Part shown: positions 15,011 to 24,900 of the stretch, one piece after another
Position numbering within the stretch: position 1 is the stretch's first letter
Layout: every line of letters starts with the position of its first letter
IMG/VR virus record: IMGVR_UViG_3300035228_001740
Coordinates: 1-47,396 of that record
From: a virus
Direction: 5' to 3' (one strand)
DNA length: 47,396 nucleotides
Translations under genes and position numbers: made by a program
Notes under the pieces: generated by a model
Database searches by the model: none
What the model saw: only the letters and a program-made list of their open reading frames with translations
What the model was told of the DNA's origin: nothing

Positions 15011-15706
15011 TACAGTCTGACTATTACTAGTGATTCCATAGTAGGATGCATTTAATGTATAGGCTGTATTAATACTGGGAGATACTGTAATACCACCAGG
15101 AGGACTTGAAGAACCAACACTTCCTTGACCTGTTAGAGTTCGTGATGTGGAATTAGAAACCGACCAAGTTAATTTAGCAGATCCAGGTGCAATATAACTA
15201 TTAGGACTAACATTTAAAACGATACCTGGCGTAGGATATACACAAGTTCCATTATCAACATCTGCGCTTGCATTATAATTTGAAGCACGAGAGTCTGTAC
15301 ATCCAGGAACAGGTGGGGGAGGAATAAATCCAACCCAATCTATAGCAATACCCCAAGGTCCACCACCACTATTATTAGCATTAGCACTAAGAGTATATGT
15401 TCCTGGTCCATAATAATTTGTGGTAGTGACTAAACTTTGCGTTCCAAATCCACCCATTCCCATTTCATAATTGCCATTAATATAAATTGCACCATTATCA
15501 TCACAATTGGCATAGAATCGTTGTCTACCATAATTTGCAAAAGTGATAGTCCAATAATAAAATCTATTGAGACCAGGAGTGCCACTGGCGTCGGCACCAC
15601 CAATATTATATCCGTTCATGAAACCAGACCAGTTTGGCTCAAAATACTGGCCAGTAAAACCTGCACTATTAGGAGATCTACTTGTAAAACTAGAGTCTTG
15701 TGTCAT
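14204..15706 (-). CDS. tail adhesin paralogue 1: jelly-roll-like head plus Ig-like stalk
   Basis: In 500 residues, the N-terminal part to about 130 resembles a PA14 or galactose-binding beta-sandwich (RFYANCDDNGAIYINGNY; later GTYTLSANANNSGGG). A Pro linker and a GCTDSRASNYNASADVDNGT module (135-154) follow, of the Cys-Asp-x-x-Ala-x-Asn-Tyr type seen in marine surface proteins. Residues 160-330 are two Ig-like domains. The last 170 residues are shared with the next two genes (DELPDNVNVPNN, later ETVLSDP and ANEPIQVRF). The gene overlaps a late promoter at its stop. It probably forms a host-binding fibre part, inferred from architecture. Confidence 0.75.
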   Translation of the reverse strand: MTQDSSFTSRSPNSAGFTGQYFEPNWSGFMNGYNIGGADASGTPGLNRFYYWTITFANYGRQRFYANCDDNGAIYINGNYEMGMGGFGTQSLVTTTNYYGPGTYTLSANANNSGGGPWGIAIDWVGFIPPPPVPGCTDSRASNYNASADVDNGTCVYPTPGIVLNVSPNSYIAPGSAKLTWSVSNSTSRTLTGQGSVGSSSPPGGITVSPSINTAYTLNASYYGITSNSQTVNLTVYQPVVAQFISASPNPITVGQTSTLTWVVTGSATTPATINQGVGNVLFSSSKPVSPSSSTTYTLAASGPGGSDSDTITVNVNQIPQLSYSTPANIDYGDTTQSYPITYRYATGGVNGTAVYTMKNPSNGNTTTITQNISLPGTASDESGAAVTNTFTPNIPWTSFGAFNIALSLTASGGGGAVNVPSNINVIVDELPDNVNVPNNTEETPSDDVEAPNFETVLSDPLIVTDIDVAVEITANEPIQVRFDNADPDIESSWNNVRPM

Positions 15707-15712
15707 TTTATT

Positions 15713-16515
15713 TTATATCGGTCTAACGTTGTTCCAATTTGCTTCAATGTCTGGGTCATCATCATCAAATCGAACTTGAATTGGTTCATTTGCTGTAATT
15801 TCTACAGCTACATCAATATCAGTAATTGTAATAGGATCACTAAGTACTGTCTCAAAATCAGGTGCTTCTACATCATCTGAGGGAGTTTCTCCCATATTAT
15901 TTGGAATATTTATAGAATCAGGTAACTGGTCAACAATAACGTTGATATATTTTGGTATATTAACAGAACCTCCGCCACCACTAGCAGTTAATGATAACGC
16001 AATACCAAATACCCCATATGATGACCACGGAATATTTAAAGTAACAGATGATGTTACAGCAGCACCACTTTCATCTGATGTTGTTCCTGGTAAACTAATA
16101 TTTTGTATACTAGTAAAAGTAGCACCAGTAGCAGGATTTGTTATCGAATACAACGCGGTTCCGTTAACTCCACCTGTTGCATACCTATATGTTACATCAA
16201 AAGTAACAGAATCTCCATAATCGATATTTACCGGAGTACTATAACTTAGTTGAGGTATTTGATATACTACTACGGTGATTTGATCTGAATCACTACCGCC
16301 TGGACCACTGGCAGCTAAAGTATAAGTTGTACTACTAGATGGCGATACACTTTTTGCACTACTAAACAGAACATTACCAACTCCCTGATTAATAGTAGCA
16401 GGAGTATTAGCACTACCTGTTACAACCCAAGTTAATGTTGATGATTGTCCAACAGTAATAGGGTTTGGAGATGCACTGATAAATTGAGCAACAACAGGTT
16501 GATATACAGTTATAG
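15713..16515 (-). repeat. duplicated adhesin 3' half, copy 2
   Basis: This copy is nearly identical over long stretches to 14204-15010. It encodes the same Ig-like domain and C-terminal domain, while the sequence upstream in the two genes is unrelated. A third, more diverged copy is at 17458-18260. Confidence 0.85.
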
Positions 16516-17458
16516 ATGCACTTGCAGAATCATTACCACCTGAACCAATAGCAGTTATTGTATAAGTCCTGCTAGTAGGTGGATTTATGGTAGTAGAACC
16601 AGATACACCTACTGCTCCAATACCTTGATTAATGCTTTGAGATGTAGAATCGCTTACAGACCAAGACAAAGTTGCCTGAGTGACACCCGCAATTATACTA
16701 CTAGGAGAAATTGTAAAACTATTAACTTCAGCAATTATTATTGTATAATAAAGGATAGCATAACCCTGTCCACCATTCTCACCTTGACTACTGATAGATA
16801 CAAGACCATTATTATATCTTGAAGTTCCACCTCCACCGCCGCCACCGCCGAAACTATTGTCTTCACCAGCACCGCCGCCACCGCCACCAGTGTGACCACC
16901 GCCACCACCGCCGCCTCCGCCGCCGTCTCCACCACCTTTATTTCCACCAGCGCCGCCATTACCAGCTGATACTCCACCAGTAGACCAACCTCCAGCGGTG
17001 CTAGCGTTACCACCGGCTCTATTAAGAGATCCACCTCCACCACCGCCGCCGCCTCCGGCATTAACAGCTACTGAACCATTAAGATAAAAATATGAGCAAG
17101 CACCTCCACCTCCTCCACATCCAGACCATCCACTAGTTCCATCATCACCACCTTTACCACCATCGCCGTTACCTACAACGCTTCCACCATTTCCACCTAC
17201 AGCTGCTCCAGTTCCGCCAGGACCAGTGGCACCTTGAGTGCCAGGAAGTAATGAAAAACTACGATTAGAACTGCTTGTAGGAATACTAAAAACACCAGTT
17301 CTCCCGTTTCCATTACTTCCTCCTGGTCCGCCACCATCAAAACCTCCACCGCCACCACGAGCACCACCAATACTTAATTGTATATTAACAGCACCTCCAG
17401 GAAGAGTGCCATTTGTGCCACTATATCCACCGGTTATTTGAACGTTTTGTGATGACAT
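15713..17458 (-). CDS. tail adhesin paralogue 2: glycine-rich head plus Ig-like stalk
   Basis: In 581 residues, positions 1-225 form a glycine-rich sheet-like domain with long Gly runs (for example GGARGGGGGFDGGGPGG). Such domains appear in T4-like gp38-type adhesins, where stacked polyglycine helices bear receptor-binding loops. Ig-like domains follow (NSFTISPSSIIAGVTQ; YQPVVAQFISASPNP), then the same C-terminal domain as the flanking paralogues (ETVLSDPITITDIDV). Unlike gp38, the Gly-rich part is at the N-terminus. It is separated by 6 bases from paralogue 1 and shares its start base with the stop of paralogue 3. High GC in the Gly region reflects GGN codons. Confidence 0.75.
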   Translation of the reverse strand: MSSQNVQITGGYSGTNGTLPGGAVNIQLSIGGARGGGGGFDGGGPGGSNGNGRTGVFSIPTSSSNRSFSLLPGTQGATGPGGTGAAVGGNGGSVVGNGDGGKGGDDGTSGWSGCGGGGGACSYFYLNGSVAVNAGGGGGGGGGSLNRAGGNASTAGGWSTGGVSAGNGGAGGNKGGGDGGGGGGGGGGHTGGGGGGAGEDNSFGGGGGGGGTSRYNNGLVSISSQGENGGQGYAILYYTIIIAEVNSFTISPSSIIAGVTQATLSWSVSDSTSQSINQGIGAVGVSGSTTINPPTSRTYTITAIGSGGNDSASASITVYQPVVAQFISASPNPITVGQSSTLTWVVTGSANTPATINQGVGNVLFSSAKSVSPSSSTTYTLAASGPGGSDSDQITVVVYQIPQLSYSTPVNIDYGDSVTFDVTYRYATGGVNGTALYSITNPATGATFTSIQNISLPGTTSDESGAAVTSSVTLNIPWSSYGVFGIALSLTASGGGGSVNIPKYINVIVDQLPDSINIPNNMGETPSDDVEAPDFETVLSDPITITDIDVAVEITANEPIQVRFDDDDPDIEANWNNVRPI

Positions 17459-18260
17459 TAGTCTATTATCTCTCTAACGTTTTTCCAATTTGCTTCAATG
17501 TCTGGATCATCATTATCAAATCGAACCTGAATTGGTTCATTTGCTCTAATTTCTACTGGTATATCTATATCAGTAATTGTAATCGGATCGCTAACTGCTG
17601 TTTCAAAATCAGGTGCTTCTACATCATCAGAAGGAATTTCGTCTAGACTATCTGGAATATTAACAGCATCAGGCAACTGATCGATATAAACAAGTGTTTG
17701 AGGACTTATTACTGGAGAAATAGATCCTCCACAACCATTTGCAAATAGTGTCCATTGAATAGTAAGAGGACCAAAATCGTCCCATGGTATATTGGGACTA
17801 AAAGTTACTGTCGATGAAACATTTGTTTCGTCACTAATACTAGGAGGGAAATTATATGTAACAGATGATGTTACTGCATTAACCCCAGTAAATGTACCTA
17901 TAGCACCAGCAGCTCCAGCAGCATTAGCATATGTTATTTCAGTACTAATAGTATCACCATAATTAATATTTACAGGAAAATTTCCAGAAATTTGAGGACT
18001 TTGACAAACCTGCACTGTTACTTGGTCAAAATCAGAACCACCTGGACCATTAGCAGATAGAGTATAAGTTGTACTAGTAGTTGGCGACACACTAGCAGAA
18101 CTACTAAGAAGAACTGTTCCAGTTGCATTAACAGCAGGAGAAATTGTTGCTATATCAGCACTACCCGATACAACCCAAGTTAATGTTGATGATTGACCAA
18201 CACTAATAGGGTTTGGGGATACACTAACAAATTGGGCATCGGTTGGTTGATAAACAGTTA
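17458..18260 (-). repeat. duplicated adhesin 3' half, diverged copy 3
   Basis: This is the third copy of the shared Ig-like domain (YQPTDAQFVSVSPNPISVGQ onward) and common C-terminal domain. It is recognisably related to 14204-15010 and 15713-16515. The extreme 3' end is the best conserved. The middle has diverged at protein level. Confidence 0.75.
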
Positions 18261-19320
18261 TTCCTACACTTTTAGTAGTAGTTGCTCCACCAATACCACC
18301 TTCATTATCAGCAGTTAAAGTATAGTTTGTTGACAACGTAGGACTAACTTGGATAGAACCTGTACCTACTCCAGAAGAATTAAATGTTGTACTGGATAGA
18401 ACACTACCAATTCCTTGGTTAATATCAATAGATGTAATATTAGTTCCACTAACTGTCCAAGATAATACAGCGAGTCCTGGACTAATATAAGATGACGGAC
18501 TAACTGAAAATACTACAGTTGGTGGTGGTGGTGGTAAAACTTGAACCTGTACATTTTTTGATGATGATCCTACTGGTCCAACTGCTGTTAAAGTATAAGT
18601 TGTTGTTGCTGTTGGACTTACAGTTATAGTTCCAGATGGGTCAGAAACTGCTCCTACTCCACCATTAATACTTGCGCTAGTAGTATCTCCAAACACAATC
18701 CAAGATAATGTAGTAGACCCGTTAAATGGTATCTGAACTATACTATCTACATTAAAATTTGTTAGAAAATTTGGATCTCCAGAGAAAGATGCGCTTGGTA
18801 GAAAATCAGTACGTTGATCTTGAGACCATCTCTCACCTTGATCACTCTCTTCAAAAACAATATTAATACCAGCTGCAGCACATCGTTGAAAGAAATAATT
18901 ATATGATGCTAGTACGGTACTCTTTTTCATCGAACCCGAAATATCTAACCACAATGACACATAAGATCCAGGTGGTTGAGAATCTAGATTACAAATAGCA
19001 TACCAATCAGATCTATTTGCAACACTACCATTATCTCTGTTAACTGTAACTGTATGCGTTAAAGAATCACTGATGTAATTTGATGGTCTTAATAGGTCAG
19101 GAAAAGTTCTACCTGGTTGTAACAACCAAAACTCTCTACCATTGCCTCCATTATTAGGATATTCTGCTCTAAATCTATTCCAATCATGCTGAATAACTTG
19201 AGCACTACTAGAATAACTACCTGGATATCCTGCTTCTGGATTATTATTATAGTTATTTCTTGCCTGGTTACCTATCGATTCATCGATAATCGATATGCAT
19301 TGAGTTCTTGGTAATACCAT
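17458..19320 (-). CDS. tail adhesin paralogue 3: VWA-like segment plus Ig-like stalk
   Basis: In 620 residues, the first 110 residues are unrecognised (MVLPRTQCISIIDESIGNQA). Residues 120-165 look like the start of a von Willebrand factor A domain: SYVSLWLDISGSMKKSTVL with the MIDAS motif DISGS (126-130), the following helix, and the next strand AGINIVFEE. The rest of a full VWA domain is missing. Four Ig-like repeats follow, each ending in Thr-Tyr-Thr-Leu-type strands (TTYTLTAVGPVGSSS and similar), then the shared C-terminal domain (AVSDPITITDIDIPVEI). It is the most diverged of the three paralogues. A MIDAS site would bind a divalent metal and a ligand; that role is inferred. Confidence 0.75.
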   Translation of the reverse strand: MVLPRTQCISIIDESIGNQARNNYNNNPEAGYPGSYSSSAQVIQHDWNRFRAEYPNNGGNGREFWLLQPGRTFPDLLRPSNYISDSLTHTVTVNRDNGSVANRSDWYAICNLDSQPPGSYVSLWLDISGSMKKSTVLASYNYFFQRCAAAGINIVFEESDQGERWSQDQRTDFLPSASFSGDPNFLTNFNVDSIVQIPFNGSTTLSWIVFGDTTSASINGGVGAVSDPSGTITVSPTATTTYTLTAVGPVGSSSKNVQVQVLPPPPPTVVFSVSPSSYISPGLAVLSWTVSGTNITSIDINQGIGSVLSSTTFNSSGVGTGSIQVSPTLSTNYTLTADNEGGIGGATTTKSVGITVYQPTDAQFVSVSPNPISVGQSSTLTWVVSGSADIATISPAVNATGTVLLSSSASVSPTTSTTYTLSANGPGGSDFDQVTVQVCQSPQISGNFPVNINYGDTISTEITYANAAGAAGAIGTFTGVNAVTSSVTYNFPPSISDETNVSSTVTFSPNIPWDDFGPLTIQWTLFANGCGGSISPVISPQTLVYIDQLPDAVNIPDSLDEIPSDDVEAPDFETAVSDPITITDIDIPVEIRANEPIQVRFDNDDPDIEANWKNVREIID

Positions 19321-19329
19321 TTTTTAACC

Positions 19330-20214
19330 TCAAATTTTAATGATGTATGTAACAATAATAAATGGCGTTACCACTTCATTAAATGCATTAATGTTTTCAA
19401 CAGAAACGTTAAGTGTTGTATTTACATTATCTGCAGGGATTGGGAAATTTACATGAGAATAAGCAAAACTAGATGAATATGTAATTGGTTTGCCAATTTT
19501 ATGAGCATGTTGAGAAAGTGAAGATGTGTTTAAATTACTTACTTCAAGTTCATTACCAGATCCACTATTTGCACTCTGCTGACCATTATCTTTACCATCT
19601 CCACCTGTTTGATGATTTGCTGTAAAGTTTAAAACATTTGTATTAGAATTATGAGCATGACCTTGAAAATTTTCAATGTCTAACAATGTGCTAGTTGATT
19701 GGGTATCAAAAGAATATTTTGGATTAGATTTCATAGCATAATTTGTTAATACCGGTATCCCTTCAAAATTACCAAGAAAGTCACATGTTAACTGAGTTCC
19801 TTCATTACATATAACTTCAACAGCAGGACCAACTCTAGTTTCGTCAGTATCTCCAACAAAAATATTTAAATAATCGCCTGTCGATCTGTTGGGTGTAACA
19901 ACTTTAGATCCCAAATCAGGTAATTGAAATTGACCTAAATCACCTGTATCTTCATCTGGTTCTCTTAGTACCACATTATCTTTTTTAAACTTACAATTGG
20001 TTCCAACACCAATTACTTGAGATAATGCATAAAAATCTGAAGCATTTTTAACGCTGCCATCACATTTTAAAAATCCACCTGGTATATTATCAATAAAATC
20101 CGAAGAATTTGGATCATTAGTATTTGAAATATATGGTGTAGAATGAACTTGAATGGATCCTATGTATCCACCAAATTTTGCTCTTACTTGTGAATAATTG
20201 TTATTTAATGCCAT
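19330..20214 (-). CDS. short tail fibre protein with collar domain
   Basis: The 294-residue protein has a collar domain at its N-terminus (IPGGFLKCDGSVKNASDFYA at 44-63, FQLPDLGSKV later), two HxH motifs (FQGHAHNS and LSQHAHKIG), and the typical collar-protein end VTPFIIVTYIIKI. T4 gp12 and cyanophage homologues of this shape form trimeric short fibres at the baseplate that fix the phage to the cell. The gene lies 9 bases after the stop of adhesin paralogue 3 in map order and 2 bases from the next collar gene. Confidence 0.82.
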   Translation of the reverse strand: MALNNNYSQVRAKFGGYIGSIQVHSTPYISNTNDPNSSDFIDNIPGGFLKCDGSVKNASDFYALSQVIGVGTNCKFKKDNVVLREPDEDTGDLGQFQLPDLGSKVVTPNRSTGDYLNIFVGDTDETRVGPAVEVICNEGTQLTCDFLGNFEGIPVLTNYAMKSNPKYSFDTQSTSTLLDIENFQGHAHNSNTNVLNFTANHQTGGDGKDNGQQSANSGSGNELEVSNLNTSSLSQHAHKIGKPITYSSSFAYSHVNFPIPADNVNTTLNVSVENINAFNEVVTPFIIVTYIIKI

Positions 20215-20215
20215 T

Positions 20216-21913
20216 TTAATATGCTCTGATTACGTAAACACAAGTCATTCCAGGTTGAGTAGTATTGAAATTAATTTGGAATACTCCGACATTTCGTGCA
20301 TTATCTAAACTTAAATTAGCATTAGGTGCAGTAACATACACGTTTAATGTATTTAATGGTCTCAAACCTGATAATTCAAAATTAACATCAAATTCATCAT
20401 GACTATGTGATTGAATTGTATCTTGCACACCACCACTTGGCACCTCTTTAGTAAAATCCCAACCAGGATTACTATTTAAAGTGTCATAAGATACAAATGA
20501 AGTGGGTGATGCTAAACCGGACAATGATCCTCCCGCATATTCTACTAAGTCTGGATAAAAATTAGTTTGTCCTGTTGAAATATTTAAAAGATTTCCTCCT
20601 TGCCCATATGCAACTGTTCTTGCTTCTCCTTGACCTGCATTAAATCCTGTAATACCACCAGATATTGCATTACCACTATAAGCTGTACTAGTGCCAGTAA
20701 AAGTTCGTAAATTTTGCGATTGAGTTAATTCTGCTTTAATAGGATTCCAAATAACATTTTTTGGAGTCCAGTTAACTGGAGGATTTTCCGCATTAATTCC
20801 AGCTACTGTTCGTCCTGGTTGTCCACCACCAAAACCATTTTCACCTCTATCATAATCACTCATTTCATATTCTACAATAAAACGATTATCATCAGTAATA
20901 AAAATATCATCATCAGATGTCTCAACTTGAGCATTAAAAGTATAAGTTAAATTACTCCAAGGAACAACACCCTCTCCTGGTTGAGATTGAGGAGTTGCTT
21001 TAATTGTTTCAATATTACCACTATGACTATGAGTTTTAACATGTCCCCTACCTAATTTTCTAGGTCCAAAATAGCATATTTTGGAAAATTGACCGGAACC
21101 TTCAACAATAGTATTTCCTGATAATTTTCCACTATAAAAGTAACTAAGAGATCCACTATCGCCACCTGAAGTAAATGTTCTTTCATTTAACTCAAATACT
21201 ACATCAGTAGCAACATCATTGAAAGAAGTAGGTACACCAACATCAGTATTCACTCCAATATATGGTACAACTTCAGATATTGCATCAGCTTGTTGGTCAA
21301 ATGCTCTTTGAGTAGGAGTTGCCGGACCAAAATAATTAATTTCTTGATCAACTAAAGGTCTATTAATTAATGCAGGAAGTACAATCTCTCCTAGATAATT
21401 TGGAAATTGTCCTTGAAATGTAGATACCGATCCTTGCTCTACAGAATTAATAGTAACACTAATATCAGAACCATTACCAGAATTTCCACTCGGAATAGTT
21501 AAAATATCTCCTGGCAAATAGTTAATTCCTTGCTGCAGCAAAGCAACAGTGACTGAACCTCCAACACCATTAGGAGCGCCACCCCCAGTTGTTCCTTGGT
21601 CTGCCACTACAATAGAAAAAGTTGCACCGGCACCACTACCATTATCTGGAGAAGAAGTATATATTCCAGGAGTTCTACCAGTTTCAATTGATGCACCAGA
21701 AGAAAAACTAAGGATTAACCCTTCAGTAACTGCTGTAGAAAGATTATATGTATCTCCAATTGCTCTTGCTAACAGAGGGAAATCACCAGCAGATATTAAT
21801 GTTCCATCACAAGGAATCCACCCATCGGGGATATCTGATATACCCCCAGTCCATGGCATAATTGTTCCTATGGCAGCTGCCTTAGCAGTCTTGATTTCTT
21901 GATAGAATGACAT
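20216..21913 (-). CDS. tail fibre protein with N-terminal collar domain
   Basis: In 565 residues, IGTIMPWTGGISDIPDGWIP and CDGTLISAGDFPLLARAIG (16-55) are a clear collar domain. A Gly/Ser-rich insertion (SNPDNGSGAG-like region, 87-150) and LGEIVLPALINRP follow. The C-terminal half has two HxH motifs (VKTHSHSGN and IQSHSHDEF) and ends in TCVYVIRAY. It is probably a trimeric fibre. The insertion with NGxGGS repeats resembles ones seen in other cyanophage collar proteins. It starts 4 bases after the giant gene's stop. Confidence 0.82.
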   Translation of the reverse strand: MSFYQEIKTAKAAAIGTIMPWTGGISDIPDGWIPCDGTLISAGDFPLLARAIGDTYNLSTAVTEGLILSFSSGASIETGRTPGIYTSSPDNGSGAGATFSIVVADQGTTGGGAPNGVGGSVTVALLQQGINYLPGDILTIPSGNSGNGSDISVTINSVEQGSVSTFQGQFPNYLGEIVLPALINRPLVDQEINYFGPATPTQRAFDQQADAISEVVPYIGVNTDVGVPTSFNDVATDVVFELNERTFTSGGDSGSLSYFYSGKLSGNTIVEGSGQFSKICYFGPRKLGRGHVKTHSHSGNIETIKATPQSQPGEGVVPWSNLTYTFNAQVETSDDDIFITDDNRFIVEYEMSDYDRGENGFGGGQPGRTVAGINAENPPVNWTPKNVIWNPIKAELTQSQNLRTFTGTSTAYSGNAISGGITGFNAGQGEARTVAYGQGGNLLNISTGQTNFYPDLVEYAGGSLSGLASPTSFVSYDTLNSNPGWDFTKEVPSGGVQDTIQSHSHDEFDVNFELSGLRPLNTLNVYVTAPNANLSLDNARNVGVFQINFNTTQPGMTCVYVIRAY

Positions 21914-21916
21914 CTC

Positions 21917-24900
21917 TTATACGTCCATTAAATACCAACCCTCTCGGTTTGGATTAACTCCAGGTCCTCCATCTACATCAGAAGTTCCAGCATACACTAG
22001 ACCAAATGATGCATTAGGTGTTTGAACAACTAGTTCGCCGCCATTATGTGTCAAAGTGAAATTCTCACCAAGTGTATTACCTGTTACGATTGTTCCAGTG
22101 TTACTAATTGATCCTTGAATTCTTACGAGATTAGGAGCTCGAACAACCAAAGATTTGTCGTAAGATAGATTACCACTTATATCTATAACGCGAATCATAT
22201 CACCCATTTGAGCATTTGGTGGAAGTTTTAATAGTGATGTACCGGAAACATCAACGAAACAACCAACATTTGCTTCTGCATTAATAATATTTGTATTATA
22301 ACATTTCCACTTAGTACCACCAGTGGACGAGAAGTAGTTACTGATGCCAGCAATATTAACCGAACCATCATCATCAACTGCAAAGACTTCAATGCCGTTT
22401 TGGTTAACAACTAAGTCTCCACCATTGACTGTTAGGTCACCAGCAATTTGAACAGGACCACCGAATTCAGATAGTCCATCACCTTCAGCAGATAGAGAAC
22501 CAAAAACTGTAAGATCGCCGCCATCGATTAATGTTAGACGTGGTGTAGTACCATCTACAGCATAGATGTTAAGGTTACCCCCGTTCATCGTTACATTGCC
22601 ATTAGCAGTATCGATTTCAAATGTAGTTCTTAAAGGCGTTGCAATTGTTGTGCCGTCGTCCTCGAAGGCAGGACCACCATTAGTAATAGTGAAGAACTCT
22701 TGATTAACAACTGTGGATCCATTAATGGTTAATGTATTTTCAGTTGTTAATGTTCCTGCAATATTGGTATTACCATTCTGTCCATTAATAGTAAACTGAT
22801 TGAATCCAAGTCCAATACCAACATTACCTGCAATAGTAGTGTCCCCAGTAGTAGAGTTAACTCTAAAGTTTTCTACAGCAGGTGATCCACCATCGTTAAC
22901 AATCAATGCTTGAATATCGGTGCTAATAACATCAGCAATACCAACAATTTCAGATCCATCTAGTCTCAAATAATCTAGAGTACTCAGGATACCACCAAAT
23001 TCGGCAACACCAATTCTTACATTAGCAGTAGAGTTGTTAATACCAGACTTGGGTTCATCAAGAATATCATCTAGATTAATATCTTTACCAGTGATAAACG
23101 ATGCTGCAGGTTGCTTATCGAGTTTAGCAATAACACAACCATCAGGGTGATCTATCCAACCTTGACGTTGACCAGCAACTTCAGTTGAAGGATCTCCAGT
23201 ACCTTCTTGAGCTCTTGTAACAGAGATTCTAAATCCTTCAGAAGAAGTTGGATCACTTACATTATCAAGACCAACAACACGCATGATCTCGGACTTTGCT
23301 TGATCTCTCAATCCAAGAACAGATCCACCACCAGTAACAATAATGGAATCAGGTGATGCAAGATTACCACGATCCAGAAGAATTAAATCACCAATACTAA
23401 AATCAGTTGCAGACGGGGTACTAATAGGTAAGATGTAAACATCACTCGAATCTGTGACTCCATTAATATCTAAAGTAATATCTGGAGCTCCACCACCACC
23501 AACTAAAGAGTCGCTAATAATTAATGTTTGGTTATCACTATAACCAGTACCAGTAGAAACAATTTCTACTGTCACCGTTCCGTCAAATGCAACATTAATA
23601 TCAAATGCTGCACCACTACCACTACCACCTGAAGCAAATCTAAATGTATATGTTCCAGCAACACGTAAAGATGATGGATCAGATGCTTGCAAGTTATCAT
23701 AGTCGGAAATTCTTCCTCCTCCTGCAAGGTATTGAGATCCACCCCATAGATTTACACCTTGAGTATCAATTACTTTACCAGTAGTAGAATATTTGTAGAA
23801 GTCAATGTTTGGAGTATCAAGACTTCCTAAGTTGTGAAGATTTATAGGAGTAGAGAATCTTTCTCTTATAATCTCAATAATACCTGCTGTTGTGCCACCA
23901 TCAAGAATGATGCTAGAATCAACTGTTGCAGATGCCTGAACTTTCAGGGAGTTTCTAATGGTAGTTTTACCACCAAGAGAACCAAAAGTGATGTTGTTTG
24001 ATTTAGTAAATGCATTTACAATTTGATTTCTGTCATCATCAAATAGTCTAACTTGATTTGTTTGGGAGAAGATTCTTGATTGTCCAGTACCAGCGGCAAC
24101 TTTATTACCAACCTCTAATGTTCCTGAAGCAATTGTTTGAGCAGAACCCAAAATAACTTTAGAATCTAAGTTCGCCCATGCTCCACCAATAGCTACTTGT
24201 GATACATTAGATGCATCATCAGCAACTGAAGCAATGTCTACAAAAGCATTTGTAGAATTAGGATGAATACTTAATATAGATTGTGCAGAATTATTACCAA
24301 TTCTTACTGTAGAGAAGTTAGCAGAACTACCAATAGAAATTGTTTGGTCGTTAGTTGTATTATCAAACAAGTTGATAAGTTGAGCATCACCTGCTACATT
24401 CAAAATAGTAGCATTATTATTGATGAGATTAAATGTCTGAGAAGTAGTATTAATATCACCACCATCTACACTAATATCATCTTCGATTTTAAAGTTGCCT
24501 GAGATTCTACCATCACCAATAACCACAAGGTTACGATCAAGTTCATCTTCTGCTAATAATCCCAGAGTTGTATTAACACCGAGTCTACCACCATTTCTAT
24601 ATGTTATACTCGGATTAGTAGTATTATCAGTTGTTGCAACACGTAAAGTTGCACGTTCATCTACATCATTACTATCTCCACCAACCAAGAGAGCATTATC
24701 TTGATTAATAAATCCTTGAGTTTGAAGTGAACTACCATTCAAACCTTCTCTTTGGTCAGAATTAAGGTTAAAGAGATCGTAACGATTTTGCGTTAAAATA
24801 CCACCAGATGTATAGGTAGCAAGAGTCTTACCACTAATAAATGCCGTACCAACAATATCCAAGTTTGCTCTTGGTGTTGTAAAATCATCAACGTTGCCAG

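Noticed and set aside
16738-17061. Minus-strand frame of 107 codons rich in Ala, Val and Glu
   Set aside because: It is the shifted reading of GGN codons of the glycine-rich adhesin head, a frame-shadow of repetitive sequence.
17238-17441. Proline-rich plus-strand frame
   Set aside because: Gly codons read on the opposite strand give Pro; it is a shadow of the glycine-rich domain.
14204-17458. Possible template/variable repeats of a diversity-generating retroelement in the adhesins
   Set aside because: The copies are long paralogous gene halves with changes mostly in third positions, and no reverse transcriptase gene or A-biased mutation pattern is visible in the window.
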